From positions 12,113,001 through 12,177,000 of the forward strand of contig NC_068979.1 of the NCBI RefSeq assembly GCF_016808095.1: a stretch of DNA of 64,000 nucleotides. The letters run 5' to 3'. Below, one piece after another: positions 1 to 11,061 of this stretch (position 1 is the first letter of the stretch; every line of letters begins with the position of its first letter). The translations under genes and the position numbers were made by a program. Source of the DNA: Vigna angularis. Lineage: Eukaryota; Streptophyta; Magnoliopsida; Fabales; Fabaceae. The notes beneath the pieces are model-generated. The model saw only the letters and a list, made by a program, of their open reading frames with translations, made no database searches and was not told where the DNA came from.

Positions 1-956
1 TTATATGATGATGGATTTTAAATCATGAAAAGTAATTTTATTTTATAACTCCATAAACAGTCGATATAGTATAAAACTTGTGGGTAAAACAATTTTTTTT
101 GTGAGAACTCCTTCGAATAGAATAAGCTGGCAGAGATGCTTACAGCTAAAGTTATGAAGTAATTAAGAAGAAAAAAAAGAAAAGAAAAATGTGGTGTGCT
201 TAGTTTTACTTTACACGTAATGAAAAACGTATATGCATAGGGAATGAATGTCCAGTGGTAGCAGCAGCAGAGCACGTGACGGCCGCAAACTCTGAACCCA
301 ACTTTAGGTTCGTGCCTTCGAATTATGTGGGTCCCTTTACCTTCCATATCCGTGTGGGACCCACCTCTTTTCCTTTTCACATTATCTTTTTCTTGAAACG
401 CTGCCCTTCCCTCGCCGTAATTATTGCTGGAATTTGGAAAACCCCCGATACGTCTTCTTTTTTCCGAGATAATTTTAGGAGGAATAAAAATACTTCCTCA
501 TGATCTAATTTATAATTAAGAGGTAAAATTTATAAAAGTTTCTCAATGTTTTTATAAAGGTAAAAATAAAAAAGTATATTTTCATATGTCAAGTTTTTAT
601 TTTTATGATTAAAATTAATTAAAAATAAAGTATGATTACGTAAAATAAAATAAAACTTGAATGATTCTTTTTAAAAGTTAGAATTACGTATATTTTTAAT
701 CTCTTAATTTTATTACAAAATTGAAATTGGTTTTTCCAATTTTTTTAAATTTAAAACTAAATAAATATAATCATTTTAATTAATTATCTTCACTTTTTTA
801 ATGAATTAAATGAGTTTTTTAATTTACTTTTTAAAGTTTGGAATTAAAATATATCAAATTTTTGATAAAAATAATTCTAATTTTGCATTAAAAAGATTAA
901 AAACATATTTAACCCAAAAATTTAATAGTTGTAATTAATTTAAAATAAGATGTGAT
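1..956. other. AT-rich intergenic, G-box-like site
   Basis: No supported gene. Bases 240-420 are less AT-rich than the surroundings and contain a CACGTG palindrome at 273-278 and two oppositely oriented GTGGGTCCC/GGGACCCAC motifs around 329-363. This could be promoter sequence of a gene beyond the left edge, but no TATA box or exon could be tied to it. The rest is AT-rich. Confidence 0.3.
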
Positions 957-3408
957 TGTAACATTTCATTTTAATAGTATAAAAGTATCAAAATGGAACG
1001 TTACATAAATGCTAAAAGAAAAACTAGGTAAAACAATTTTCCAGAAGATCCATCTAACTACACATTTGCTTCACCCTCACCTCTTGCTGAAGCAACCGTA
1101 AAGAGTTATTCTTAAGCTCACATCATTTAAGTGATCATTACAAAAGAGAAGACAACACACAATAAACAACACAAAAGCAAAGGTAAGCTAGTGTTACAAA
1201 ACAAATCATTTTATACATTAATATTTCACACATGAATGATATTTATTATAAAACAATCCAGACATCTTAAACATGTCAAGACTTAGACTTTACTGTTCGA
1301 ATTTAGTATGAATGTTGAGCTATGGCGGATCGTGCACTTGTGGTGGCCTCTACTGCTTTGCAAAACCATTGCCAACGATTTTCATCTTACCACACTCAAA
1401 AGATTAGTTTATTCCACGCCTTGGATAATACTCGAAGCATCCAAGACTAATATCTCCTACTTCTTTCACCACATGTGTCAATCTTCTGTACTTGAGAATG
1501 AAAGATCATTAAAGTGTCAAGATAACACTCAAGACTGAGCCCTCTACATTCATACTAATGACACTTGAAACTACCAATAAGAAGTTCCTCCTTGGAACTC
1601 TTTTCCACAACCTTTCATCCATTTGACCACATGTTCCAAACCATACCACACATTCCATACAATATACCAAATACACCTTAAATTATCAATATACTTATCC
1701 TTCATAAGAAAATAAAGAAAAGAATACAAAACTCATCATCATCATATATCATACATAATCTTGTTTTAAATTCATATTTCAAACCAATTCATACTTCATA
1801 ATAAATATTATAAATCAATCATTCAAACAATCACATATATTGAACACACCTTAAGAAGTATATAAAAACTTAGTTGAAAATTATGATATTTTCGCTTAGC
1901 CATCAGGTATGCTCGTTAGCTAAAAGTGTATGTCAGTCTACTCGCTCAACCACCATTGCTCACTCTATGAATACATAAACAATGAGTTATGCTCGCTCGG
2001 TGACTAGACTCGCTCAATGACTAGACCCGCTCAGCTAGAAGTGTTCTACTCGCTCAGCAGATACACTCACTCAGCGAGACTACATAATTATGCAAAACCA
2101 AAATTGCAGAATTTGTACCTTTCAACCACTTATGACCTATCCTATGCATATTTCCCAACATCTAACACTCATAGATTTATTCTAAACTAAAATGGACCTA
2201 CCAAAAGTATATAAACCAACCTAAACTCGTTTTAAATTGTTTTACCACAAGATTTCAATCCAAAAATAAGCAAAACCTCACTTTAGAATCTAAACTTGAA
2301 TTCCACAAGTTATAGCTCATATTTAAGCAACTTAGCGGTCTGAACAAGTCATAAATGACTCAAAGAAAAATCCCAACTACTCCAAATTGCCTCAGAACAT
2401 TCACATCAAAATTTCACTACTCAAGACCACCAATTTGCACCTAAAAACCATCCAAAAACATCACCAATTGTATACTATACATTTCTAAACCATTTTTTTT
2501 ACTAAATTACCACACAATTAAGTTTCAATGGACCATACCACAAAGACTATAAAATATTATTTTTCCACTTAGACCAGTTTGTTTAAAATTCACCTCTTTT
2601 AACCTTCATTTTTAGACCAAAATGACCTACAACCAAGACTAACATTTCCTTCTCACTAATTCCAATTTAATTAACATAACTAACTTTACAAACATAAAAT
2701 TCACAATCAAGAACACATCCAAACATATTCATCACATTCTAAAACATCCATCACCACACCAAACATCAATTAACTATTTTAAAACATTTAAATCCTAATT
2801 CATACAAAGGAAGATAAACTTCTATTTTTAACCAAATGCAACACAACCTAATTAAAATCATCAATTAAAATAACATCAAGAAAGGTCACTAACTTCCTTT
2901 ATCTTAGGAAGAACTCTTACGGCTTTAAGAACTCTCAACAGTTGCTTCCACTGCAAAAAAAAAAACTCTAGAAAAGCCTATAACTCACCAATTGGTGATC
3001 GGAATCAAATCTTAGAACCTCAAATTGACCAAGAATCAAGAAAGAAGCACTTTTGATACATACAAAAATAAATTTCTCTACATGATCATGGATCGAAAAT
3101 AAAAAGAAAATTGGGTAAAAACTTACTTGCTTTAAACAAAGAACTGACTGGGTAGAAGTAGAGATTACTCAACTGTGATCTCATAGGAACTTCCTGATCA
3201 TCAAATAGATGATCAAGGAGTAAGACTTCTTAGAGAGAAAGGAGAACAAACTAAGAAGAATAGTTTTAGAGAGATGATTTGTGTTTTAAGTAATGAGACG
3301 AGTTTAAAATTTTTTATTTATACTAGTAAATTATTTTAATTTTAAAATACTCATCTCATTATTTTAAAACATTTATCAATTCTAATACTCTGTTTTTATA
3401 TTTTGACA
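957..3408 (-). mobile_element. Solo LTR of a Ty3/gypsy element, minus strand
   Basis: Read on the minus strand this 2452-bp block starts TGTCAAAAT and ends ATGTTACA, the same ending as the complete element at 11062-20808. The inner order matches that LTR: a CT-rich leader, a stretch with CTCAAGTA beside a GTATGAATGT motif, and an AATGATCA...GATGTGAGC motif near the 3' end. Five-base flanks are GTGAT (952-956) and ATGAT (3409-3413), a target duplication with one mismatch. No primer site or coding sequence adjoins it, so it looks like a solo LTR left by LTR-LTR recombination. Length agrees with its relatives (2498 and 2441 bp). It is clearly older and more diverged than the complete element. 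The right edge is less certain than the left. Confidence 0.72.
1885..2090 (-). repeat. Degenerate CTCGCTCAGC tandem array inside the solo LTR
   Basis: A run of imperfect repeats around CTCGCTCAGC / CTCGCTCGGTGACTAGA, with at least six copies of a (C)TCGCTC or ACTCACTC core. It sits in the middle of the LTR, at roughly the place where the other two LTRs of the lineage carry their own arrays. Confidence 0.6.
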
Positions 3409-3413
3409 ATGAT

Positions 3414-3750
3414 TGATTAAAAATAATTTTAATTAAATATTGAATTATAAAAAAAGTTAATACTATTATTAACTAATTATTGTTGTCATTATAACTTTAT
3501 TAGTATTTCATTTAAATGTTGTATTATTTTCACCATTAATATTATTTTTAAATATTTTATATTTCATTATTATTATTATTACGATTATTAGTTATCATAA
3601 ATAAAGGGTTGTAAATTTTAAAAAGATTAAAGGGTCATTTGATAATTGCATTCTTCATGCCCTCCAAAAATCTTATGAAAAATTCAATTTCATTTCTCTC
3701 CCTCAAATAACCCAAGTGTACTAATATATAGACTTCTGTTTTATATAATT

Positions 3751-3810
<60 letters not shown>

Positions 3811-4180
3811 ACTTCGGGTTAACTTTTATGAAGTTTTTGTTCCAAGCGCATGTTGCATTGCATTATTGTAAAGAACTCGTGTTCTCCCTTCCTCCACCAC
3901 GACTGTCCTTGTTCCACCGTCCCTTCTTTTCTTCTATTTTCAACCAACGGCATTGGAAGCCATCGTCAAATACCTTCCGTTGTCTGCCGTCGCCAATTTT
4001 CTCGAGTTCTTGAGCAGTTCACTCTCAGACAGCGTTGCTTAACATGAACACCCGTGAGTGGTTTTTCTCTTTTCCTCATTCGATTTTTTTTTTTCATTTA
4101 TCATTAAGTTTGCGTCTTTGGCAGAGGTTTATTGTTACTAAAGTTCACTCTTTTGTCACTATCCAAAGTACTGGATTGTG
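3414..4180. other. AT-rich spacer with (AT)n microsatellite
   Basis: AT-rich DNA with a pure (AT)n run at about 3755-3807. A less AT-rich stretch at 3830-4050 gives overlapping short open frames of 61-65 residues with no recognisable domain. They could be a captured exon or UTR but are not called as genes. Confidence 0.4.
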
Positions 4181-4189
4181 GTGTGTACC

Positions 4190-4760
4190 ATATATAGTAT
4201 AGACTCAAGGGTTAACACTCGGAACAGTTCAGTCCATCCACTATCAACAATGTTGAGTCATAATTTGGTCAGCGTTTAAGTTATTATTGGACCAATAGTC
4301 CAGCAGACAATAAAATAATCAAAAATATCTGATTAAAGTTATTGATAAGCCGTTTATGAGTAACTAACTGAATATAAAGGTAAGTTTGTTTTTATTTTAT
4401 TGGATCTGTGGTAGTTTAGATCCATGAGATGACTTATAAATATAAGATAAGGCCAAAAGTCAAGTACGTTCGACTAGATCCAAAATACTCAATTATGTTA
4501 AACAATTCACTAAACCGCTTTTAACTTCAGCGTCATAGTGCCTTTTGAAAGTATCTCCCCCTGGTCAAGAATACAACCGAACAGAGTAGGCGACTCAAGC
4601 ATTGAAAAGCAGGAAAGTCATGTCAGAAAGGTACGTCTCTCAGCCCTATACATATCCCTACAGGAACATGGTGGATTGTGTAACTCGTGTTTTGTTGCTT
4701 CCAAAAACACGTTTTGCATGGTATCTTCCTCCATTATTGATGATGTTTTATGTTTTCAGT
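4190..4760 (+). repeat. Possible LTR remnant
   Basis: Bases 4540-4700 carry sequence in the style of the end of a plant LTR retrotransposon leader (GGCGACTCAAGCATTG followed by CAGGAAAG and CTACAGGAACATGG). No matching second LTR, primer site or target duplication was found. The call rests on style only. Confidence 0.25.
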
Positions 4761-4949
4761 TCCTATTATTAGTTTTAAAATTTAGATCTAGTATGAGTTT
4801 ATATTTATCTAATATGTTGTTAATTTTTTTTTTGTATGTTAGATGTGTTGAGTTATTTATTTATTTAAAATTGGTTAATTATATGTTTAAATTTTATTGA
4901 TTTAAGATTATTTTTTTATTCAATTAGATTTAGCTTTAGTTTCTCGTTT

Positions 4950-5095
4950 GAGATTTAATACGAAAACTATTTACTATCTTCAAGTGTTTTGAATAAATTA
5001 CATTTTTTAAAATTTTATATAAGAGATTTAATACGAAAATTATTTACTATCTTCAAGTGTTTTGAATAAATTACATTTTTTAAAATTTTATATAA
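4950..5095 (+). repeat. 73-bp tandem duplication
   Basis: The segment starting GAGATTTAATACGAAAA and containing CTTCAAGTGTTTTGAATAA occurs twice head to tail with a 73-bp period and almost no differences, so the duplication is recent. No coding role is apparent. Confidence 0.85.
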
Positions 5096-5099
5096 GAGG

Positions 5100-5988
5100 T
5101 GATAATACTAATAATTTATAAGTATTAAATGTTGAAAGATTAATTATTTTTTAATAGTTTATTGGTACATATATATTTATTTTAATACACATATTAAAAT
5201 TCATGAATATTTGTCGGTATTTGTATTGATCTTCTAATGTATATTTGACTATGGTTCATAATCATTTTCATTTCTTGTAACCTAAAAACCAATGCGAAAT
5301 GTACTAATAAATTAAAAAAAAGTCATTCATCTAGAATCAGATAGGGCCACACCTTGAATATAAAAGTGATGTCATCAGTCATTTAAACATTAATAAAATT
5401 GATCACATAATTTCAGTATATATACGTATGAATTGAAATTTGAATAATTCACCACGCATCAATGCTAAGAATCAGAGAAGTTAAAGAATGTATACAATTT
5501 CTGCAAGGTAACAAAATTGGAAGTGGCGATGAAGTGGAGTTTAGATGTACTTGTGTCAACTATTTGACTGAGAGAAAGTTGAATGCAACTGACATTAGGA
5601 ACAACCATATCTGTGATGATTTCCTTCGAAGTTATATAACATGGACATTTGAAGTGTTTTCCTTATATAAAAATGTACAATAATGTGTAGTACTTTGAAG
5701 TGCTTTGATTATAGTAAATATTTGTACATTATTTAAAGTGCTTTATTTATAAATTGTTGTATTTGGCTTGAGTCTGATTTGTTTTTAATTGTTTTTGTTT
5801 TTATCCAGATTTTTCTTATTAGACAAAAAGAGAAATAGATAAATTATTTGAAAAAAGAAATTCTAGAATAAGATTTGGATGTAGTCAAAACCAAAATATA
5901 TACGACGAATAAGCCTCAGTTATGACCCAAACTGAAGTATATAGTCAAGAATAACGTTTAGTTATTACTAGAATCGAAATCTATCTTC
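5100..5988. other. Unassigned AT-rich spacer
   Basis: No supported gene. The open frame at 5462-5683 (73 residues) has no recognisable domain and no family feature. Bases 5870-5990 carry AAACTGAAG / GAATCGAAATCTAT motifs that also occur right of the solo LTR (8470-8640). They look like subterminal repeats of a DNA transposon into which the solo LTR inserted. Confidence 0.35.
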
Positions 5989-5993
5989 CTTCA

Positions 5994-8434
5994 TGTAAAG
6001 ACCGTGAAATTATGAAGGAAGACAGGTGTATGCAGCTGAGAGGACCGATCAGTTTTTTACGGTAGTATATAAACAAAAGTTTTAAAATTTAGTGCCACTC
6101 TCTACATGCAACTCTTCTCTCCAAACTTTTGAGTTTTATTTTCTCCTCCTTCTCTCTACAAATTCTCTCTAGAAATTCTCACTTTTTCTTCAACTGATCA
6201 TCAATCAGGCCGTTCCTAAGCTTTCCTGGTGTCAAGAGCTTCTCTTTTCACCGATCAAGTTGCTGTTTTGGAGTTGGTAAGTTCAATTCCTTCGTCCTTG
6301 GAGGTTCCTACATTTTCTGGTACAGGCAAGCACTGTTCAACTTGCATGTGTTCATCAACTACTCCTCTGAATCTGTTTTTTGTCTTCGATCCTCTGGTTG
6401 GTTTCTTTTCACTGATCAGAAATTTGTAAGCTGCCTTAGAAGTTAGTTACCTGCGCGTTAGACAGAACTGTGGAAGTGTAGAATTTTTCTGGTTCATTCG
6501 AGGTAAGGGAAGCTAAATAATTTAACTTGTATTTTTATATGTTTGAATGAATTGTATGATTGATTGAATTGCATGTTGAATTTCTGTTCTCGATTGAATG
6601 TGAGGACTGAACTCTGTGAACTGAATTTGGGGAGTATTATGCAGAAAAAGTGTTCGGCCAGTGTCAATTTGAGGAAGTTAGAGAGTGAAAATGAGAGTTT
6701 GAGGTTGAGAGTAATTTTTGGCAGTGAGGTGAGTTTGAACAAGTGCATTGTGACTTGTTAGAATCATTAAGTTGGCCAAAAATGTATAAAAGTGGTAAAT
6801 TCTGGTGTTTTTCGAAATTCTGCAAAATTTTGCAAAATTATGCAGAACGCGGAGTGTGCAGAGTTGGTCGTTCGGTCTTGGTAAAGCGCTCGGTCTTATA
6901 CTAGCAGTTATGTTAGTGTTAGCGCTTGGTCGTATACTAGCATTTATGTTAGTGTTAGTATTCGGTCTTATACTAGCATTTATGTTAGTGTTAGCGCTCA
7001 GTCGTATACTAGCATTTATGTTAGTGTTAGTGCTCAATCTTATACTAGCATTTATGTTAGTGTTAGCGCTCGGTCTTATACTAGCAGTTATGCTAGTGTT
7101 AGCGCTCGGTCTGATACTAACAGTTATGCTAGTGTTAGCGCTCGATCGTATACTAACATTTATGTTAGTGTTAGCGCTCGGTCTTATACTAGCATTTATG
7201 TTAGTGTTAGCTCTCGGTCTTATACTAGCAGTTATGCTAGTGTTAGCGCTCGGTCTTATACTAGTAGTTGTGTTAGTGTTAGCGCTTGGTCTTATACTAG
7301 CAGTTATGCTAGTTTTAGCGCTCGGTCTTATACTAGCATCCAATTTAGTCTTGGTATTCAACTTAGTTTTAGTACTCAATTTTAATATAGTGTTAGACTT
7401 TCCCTAGTAGTCGGCCTTCGTCAGTGTTGGTAAATTGTTAGGTCTTGTCTGTTATAGACTGTTCGATCCTGTCCTAGGGTGGTGAGAAATTGTTCGGTCT
7501 CTAATGTTCACATGGTTTTCAGTCTTATGAGTGAGAATATGATTGGTGAATGACATGCTATGTTAATTGATGAGGATTTATGTTTTCAAGTAATGTGGAA
7601 GAGAATTCCAAGAAGGAATGTCTCGTGGATGGTATTTGAATTGTAAAGTATGAATGTGGGTATCGTGCTAAGCTGACGTTTATCCTAATATTTTGTGATT
7701 ACTCATTCTCAAGTAGAGAGGAGTAACTCATGTGTGAGAATGGTAGGAGGTCCTTTAACCTCAGGGTATCGAGGTAATCTTCACTGGACTAACCTTGTGG
7801 GGTAGCTTGATGAGGGTCTTGTTGTTTCACCACCACAAGTGCAGAAACGCCTGTAGCTACACATTCATACAATCTGGATGGTCAAGTCAGGTGTTCGGTC
7901 TATGCATGATTTATAGTGTTCGGTCATAACTACTTGAGTGTTCGGTTTGTATATGATTGCTTGTATTCGGTTTTGGTATGTTGTAGTGTTCGGCCTTGCA
8001 TTGTTTGGACTTGTGCGAAATGTATGTATGTACATACATACAATTAAATTACATTAGCTTACCCTTATTTCCTGTTTTTGTCCATGTTTCATGTTTGGTT
8101 CTTCTTTTGCAATGATCACCCTGTGGGTGTGAGCAGTTGGAGAGGAGTTCTCGGTGGAGCAGTTCTTGGAAGGAGAGGACCCCTCGGCTTAGTACAAGAC
8201 CGTTCAGTCTTGTCAATAGTTTTGTATGAACCATTGGGTTATAATCCTAACCTAGTAATAATCGTTCGGTTATGTACATAGTTTTGGAATAGTGTAGGAC
8301 TTTTGTAAAGTTTTAAATTTTATGATTATTTTGTAATAACTGTAAGGTTAACTTTATTTCCAGTAACTGATTTACTATATTATTAAATGATGACTCCTGT
8401 ATATAGTTTTATCCTATATTTTTGAGATTTTACA
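5994..8434 (+). mobile_element. Solo LTR of a Ty3/gypsy element, plus strand
   Basis: A 2441-bp block from TGTAAAGACC to GAGATTTTACA, flanked by a perfect 5-bp target duplication CTTCA (5989-5993 and 8435-8439). It is collinear with the LTR of the element at 11062: CT-rich leader, GGTAAGGGAAGCTAAATAAT, GTAAAGTATGAATGTG, CTCAAGTAGAGAGGAGTA, TAGCTACACATTCATACA and TGCAATGATCACC...GTGTGAGCAG all recur in the same order. No primer site or pol follows, so it is a solo LTR. Its open frames are artefacts of the 36-bp repeat. Confidence 0.9.
6886..7340 (+). repeat. 36-bp minisatellite (about 12.5 copies) in the solo LTR
   Basis: Tandem units of about 36 bp built on GCGCTCGGTCTTATACTAGC plus a TTATG(T/C)TAGTGTTA half. 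Because 36 is a multiple of 3 and the unit has no stop in one frame on either strand, it creates long open frames in both directions (6805-7407 plus; 6678-7379 minus) with 12-residue repeats. These are not taken as proteins. Single-base differences between units are scattered. Confidence 0.95.
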
Positions 8435-8439
8435 CTTCA

Positions 8440-8710
8440 CAGGTTTTAAATAATTTTATATTATTTTTGAAATTTCAATGAACAGTCTTCGATTGCCTAT
8501 GAGACTAAAGTTAATTGAATAGACTTTGGTTGTTTCGCATAATCAAAATCTATTCTCCTTTTCACGTTTTATTAAATTTGAATTATTTTAAAATTTGAGA
8601 ATGAATAGACTTCGGTTGGGTATCAAAATCGAAGCTTATTTCTCTATTTTTTTTTTAAAATTTTGTTTCGATTTTGTATATAATTGAAAGCTATTTCAGA
8701 AGTATATAAG
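8440..8710. repeat. Subterminal-type repeats of a DNA transposon
   Basis: Repeated, partly inverted motifs such as AGACTTCGGTTG and AATCGAAGC/AAATCTATTC. Similar motifs lie left of the solo LTR (5870-5990) and near 56540-56600. This resembles the subterminal repeats of CACTA-type elements, but no CACTA terminus was found on either side, so the class is uncertain. Confidence 0.35.
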
Positions 8711-8715
8711 CATGG

Positions 8716-9416
8716 TGTTGGAAGTCTCACATCGACTAGAGATAAGGCAAATTTATAATATATAAGTGAAGTGCAAATCTTACCTTATAAGTCGATTTTC
8801 TGGGATTGAGTTAGGCTCATAACTCACTTTCTAATATGGTATCAGAGCCATTATTAGAGTCTATCCTAACGATAATTTGTTGTTTGTTGGGCATATTGTT
8901 CCACCCGCTATCGGGCCCCTATCGGACCACCCATTAAGAATGTCTAATCCCACGTTCGAGATGTATATACCTCGGCGTGAGGGAGGTGTGTTGGAAGTCG
9001 CACATCGGCTAGAGATAAGGCCAATTCATAGTTTATAAGTGAGTGCAAACCTCACCCTACATGCCGATTTTGTGGGGTTGAGTTAGGCTTAAAATCTCAC
9101 TTTCTAATATGGTATCAGAGCCATGGTTAGAGCCTGTCCTAGCGAGTTCTAAGTGGGATTTCAATTCCACCCGTTGTCGGGCCGCTATTGGACCATCCAA
9201 TTTCTACTATCACGCACGAGATGTTTATACTTCGGCGTGAAGGGGGTGTGTTGGAAGTCCCACATCAACTAAAGATAGGCGTGAAGGGGGATGTGTTGGA
9301 AGTCCCACATCGACTAAAAATAAAGTAAATTTATAATATATAAGTAAGGTGTAAACCTCATCTTATATAAGTCGGTTTTGTGGGGTTGAGATAGCTTCAT
9401 AACTCACTTTCTAATA
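8716..9416 (+). mobile_element. Tandem TRIM retrotransposon array
   Basis: A terminal-repeat retrotransposon in miniature with no coding capacity. LTR copies start TGTTGGAAGTC and end CTAATA: 8716-8836 (121 bp), 8989-9109 (121 bp), a truncated copy from 9249 (about 29 bp) and 9294-9416 (123 bp). Two complete LTRs are followed at once by the primer site TGGTATCAGAGCC (8837-8849 and 9110-9122), complementary to initiator tRNA-Met. A purine-rich tract with GGCGTGA precedes each following LTR. The whole array is flanked by CATGG (8711-8715 and 9417-9421), so it behaves as one insertion. The layout is LTR-internal-LTR-internal-(partial LTR)-LTR, probably formed by unequal recombination. Transposition would need proteins from another element. 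Confidence 0.93.
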
Positions 9417-9421
9417 CATGG

Positions 9422-10880
9422 GTTAAAACTGAAAAAAAATTTCTCTTTTACTTTATCTAGATATCCTTTATAAAAAAACTGAAATACAATATCGAAAAGA
9501 TTCGATGTTAGTTTCCTTTACATTGTGTTAATTTTTTTTTTGTCAAATGATCTTTCAAACATAAGTTTGAAAAACTTACACTATTTTACAAATTTCAATT
9601 TTAACTTAAAATATCCAGTAATATATAAAAGAAAACTAATAAAAAAATCATATTTATGTAATTTTAAAGTTTAAATATAAATTCACATTTAAAATAAAAA
9701 TAAATTTTAATTTTGTGCATATTTAAACACTACACTCTTTAAATTCATATTTCTAATTTTTTAGGCTACAGACGGAGGAGAGGAATGAACTTTGTCCATC
9801 ACAATCATCCATCATGGCATCATACCTATTATCTCTTGTGTTGATTAATGACTATCTCTTTGTGTTGAGTAACGAATGAGGGTCGTTTTATTAATCATTA
9901 GTTTCCTATGAAATTGTGGATAAGAATAAAAGAGTGTTGTTGTCAATGCCTACGTGGTCAACCCTAATAGATTGCCAACAAGATTGAAACGTGAGTGGCT
10001 GTGTTTCTATTCCAATATATACTTTCTTCAATAAGTTTCATTTCTGATTAAGTTTCTGCATCAGCAATTCTTCAATAAGTATGTGTCAATATTTTTTTAT
10101 CATATAATCTATGTAATTTAAATACGTTAATTGAAAAATAGTTTCATAGTATTAGGTTTATGGTTAACCACATTTATCATGAAAAGTTATTTTATAAATA
10201 TCATAATATTTTGATTTGATGAGAAATTAAATTAAAATTATTAAATGTTGAATATAATTTACAGAAAGTATAAAATGAATTATGATATATATTTTTAAGA
10301 GAATAATATTACTTACTCTATTATATATATTTTTCTTCATCTATAAAAGAGAAAATAAAAAAGAAGATATAAGACTCTTCATACTTGAAAGATGGAATAT
10401 CCATTAATTTCATCTTCACATCATTTTCATATATAACTCTGCATTCATGATGAATTAGAATATAGATTCCTTAAAAATTAACATATGACTATATATACTA
10501 TAAATTCTAATTCTACATATACAGAAACATGTGAATAAATAAAATTATTATTTATTAAAAAAAATCCGGTACAAATGAATACAGAAAATTAAAGTTTTCC
10601 AATATCTACTTTATGCGTTCCCAGTTTCATAAGTAGTGTTCCTATAAATAAATGAATTAAAAAACAAATGTATAGATGAATTTAGATAGATTTGAGTGAA
10701 TGGATTTATAATATTTTTTTGAAGAGATTTTTGGAAGTGAAAGTAATGTATTTTGAAGTGAAGTTTGTGAGTGATTTAATTGATATGATAGATAAAAAGA
10801 GTTTTAATAAATTAAAATATAAAATTATTATTTTATCTTTATGATAAAAATTAATATATTATTTATTATCATTATTATTT

Positions 10881-10925
<45 letters not shown>

Positions 10926-11056
10926 CAAGTACATTTACTGAGAAAAAAAAAGTAACACTGAATTCATAAACCTATAAATAGTGAGTTAGAAAGTTTTCTG
11001 AAAGATATATAAATAGTATGATAAAAACACTTAAAAATCCCTCAAATTGCAAGTGA
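9422..11056. other. AT-rich spacer with MITE-like remnant and (AT)n
   Basis: No supported gene. Bases 10670-10850 (ATAGATTTGAGTGAATGG ... AGTGAAGTTTGTGAGTG) resemble bases 35840-35990, suggesting two ends of one DNA-transposon or MITE family. No inverted partner was found here. An (AT)n run lies at about 10886-10921. Confidence 0.4.
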
Positions 11057-11061
11057 CTAAT

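Noticed and set aside
6886..7340. CRISPR-like array
   Set aside because: Units are contiguous without unique spacers, and the host is a plant; it is a minisatellite.
6678..7407. Long open frames on both strands (200 and 233 residues) with 12-residue repeats
   Set aside because: Both are produced by the 36-bp minisatellite in a solo LTR; overlapping opposite frames with identical periodicity and no domain are not evidence of proteins.
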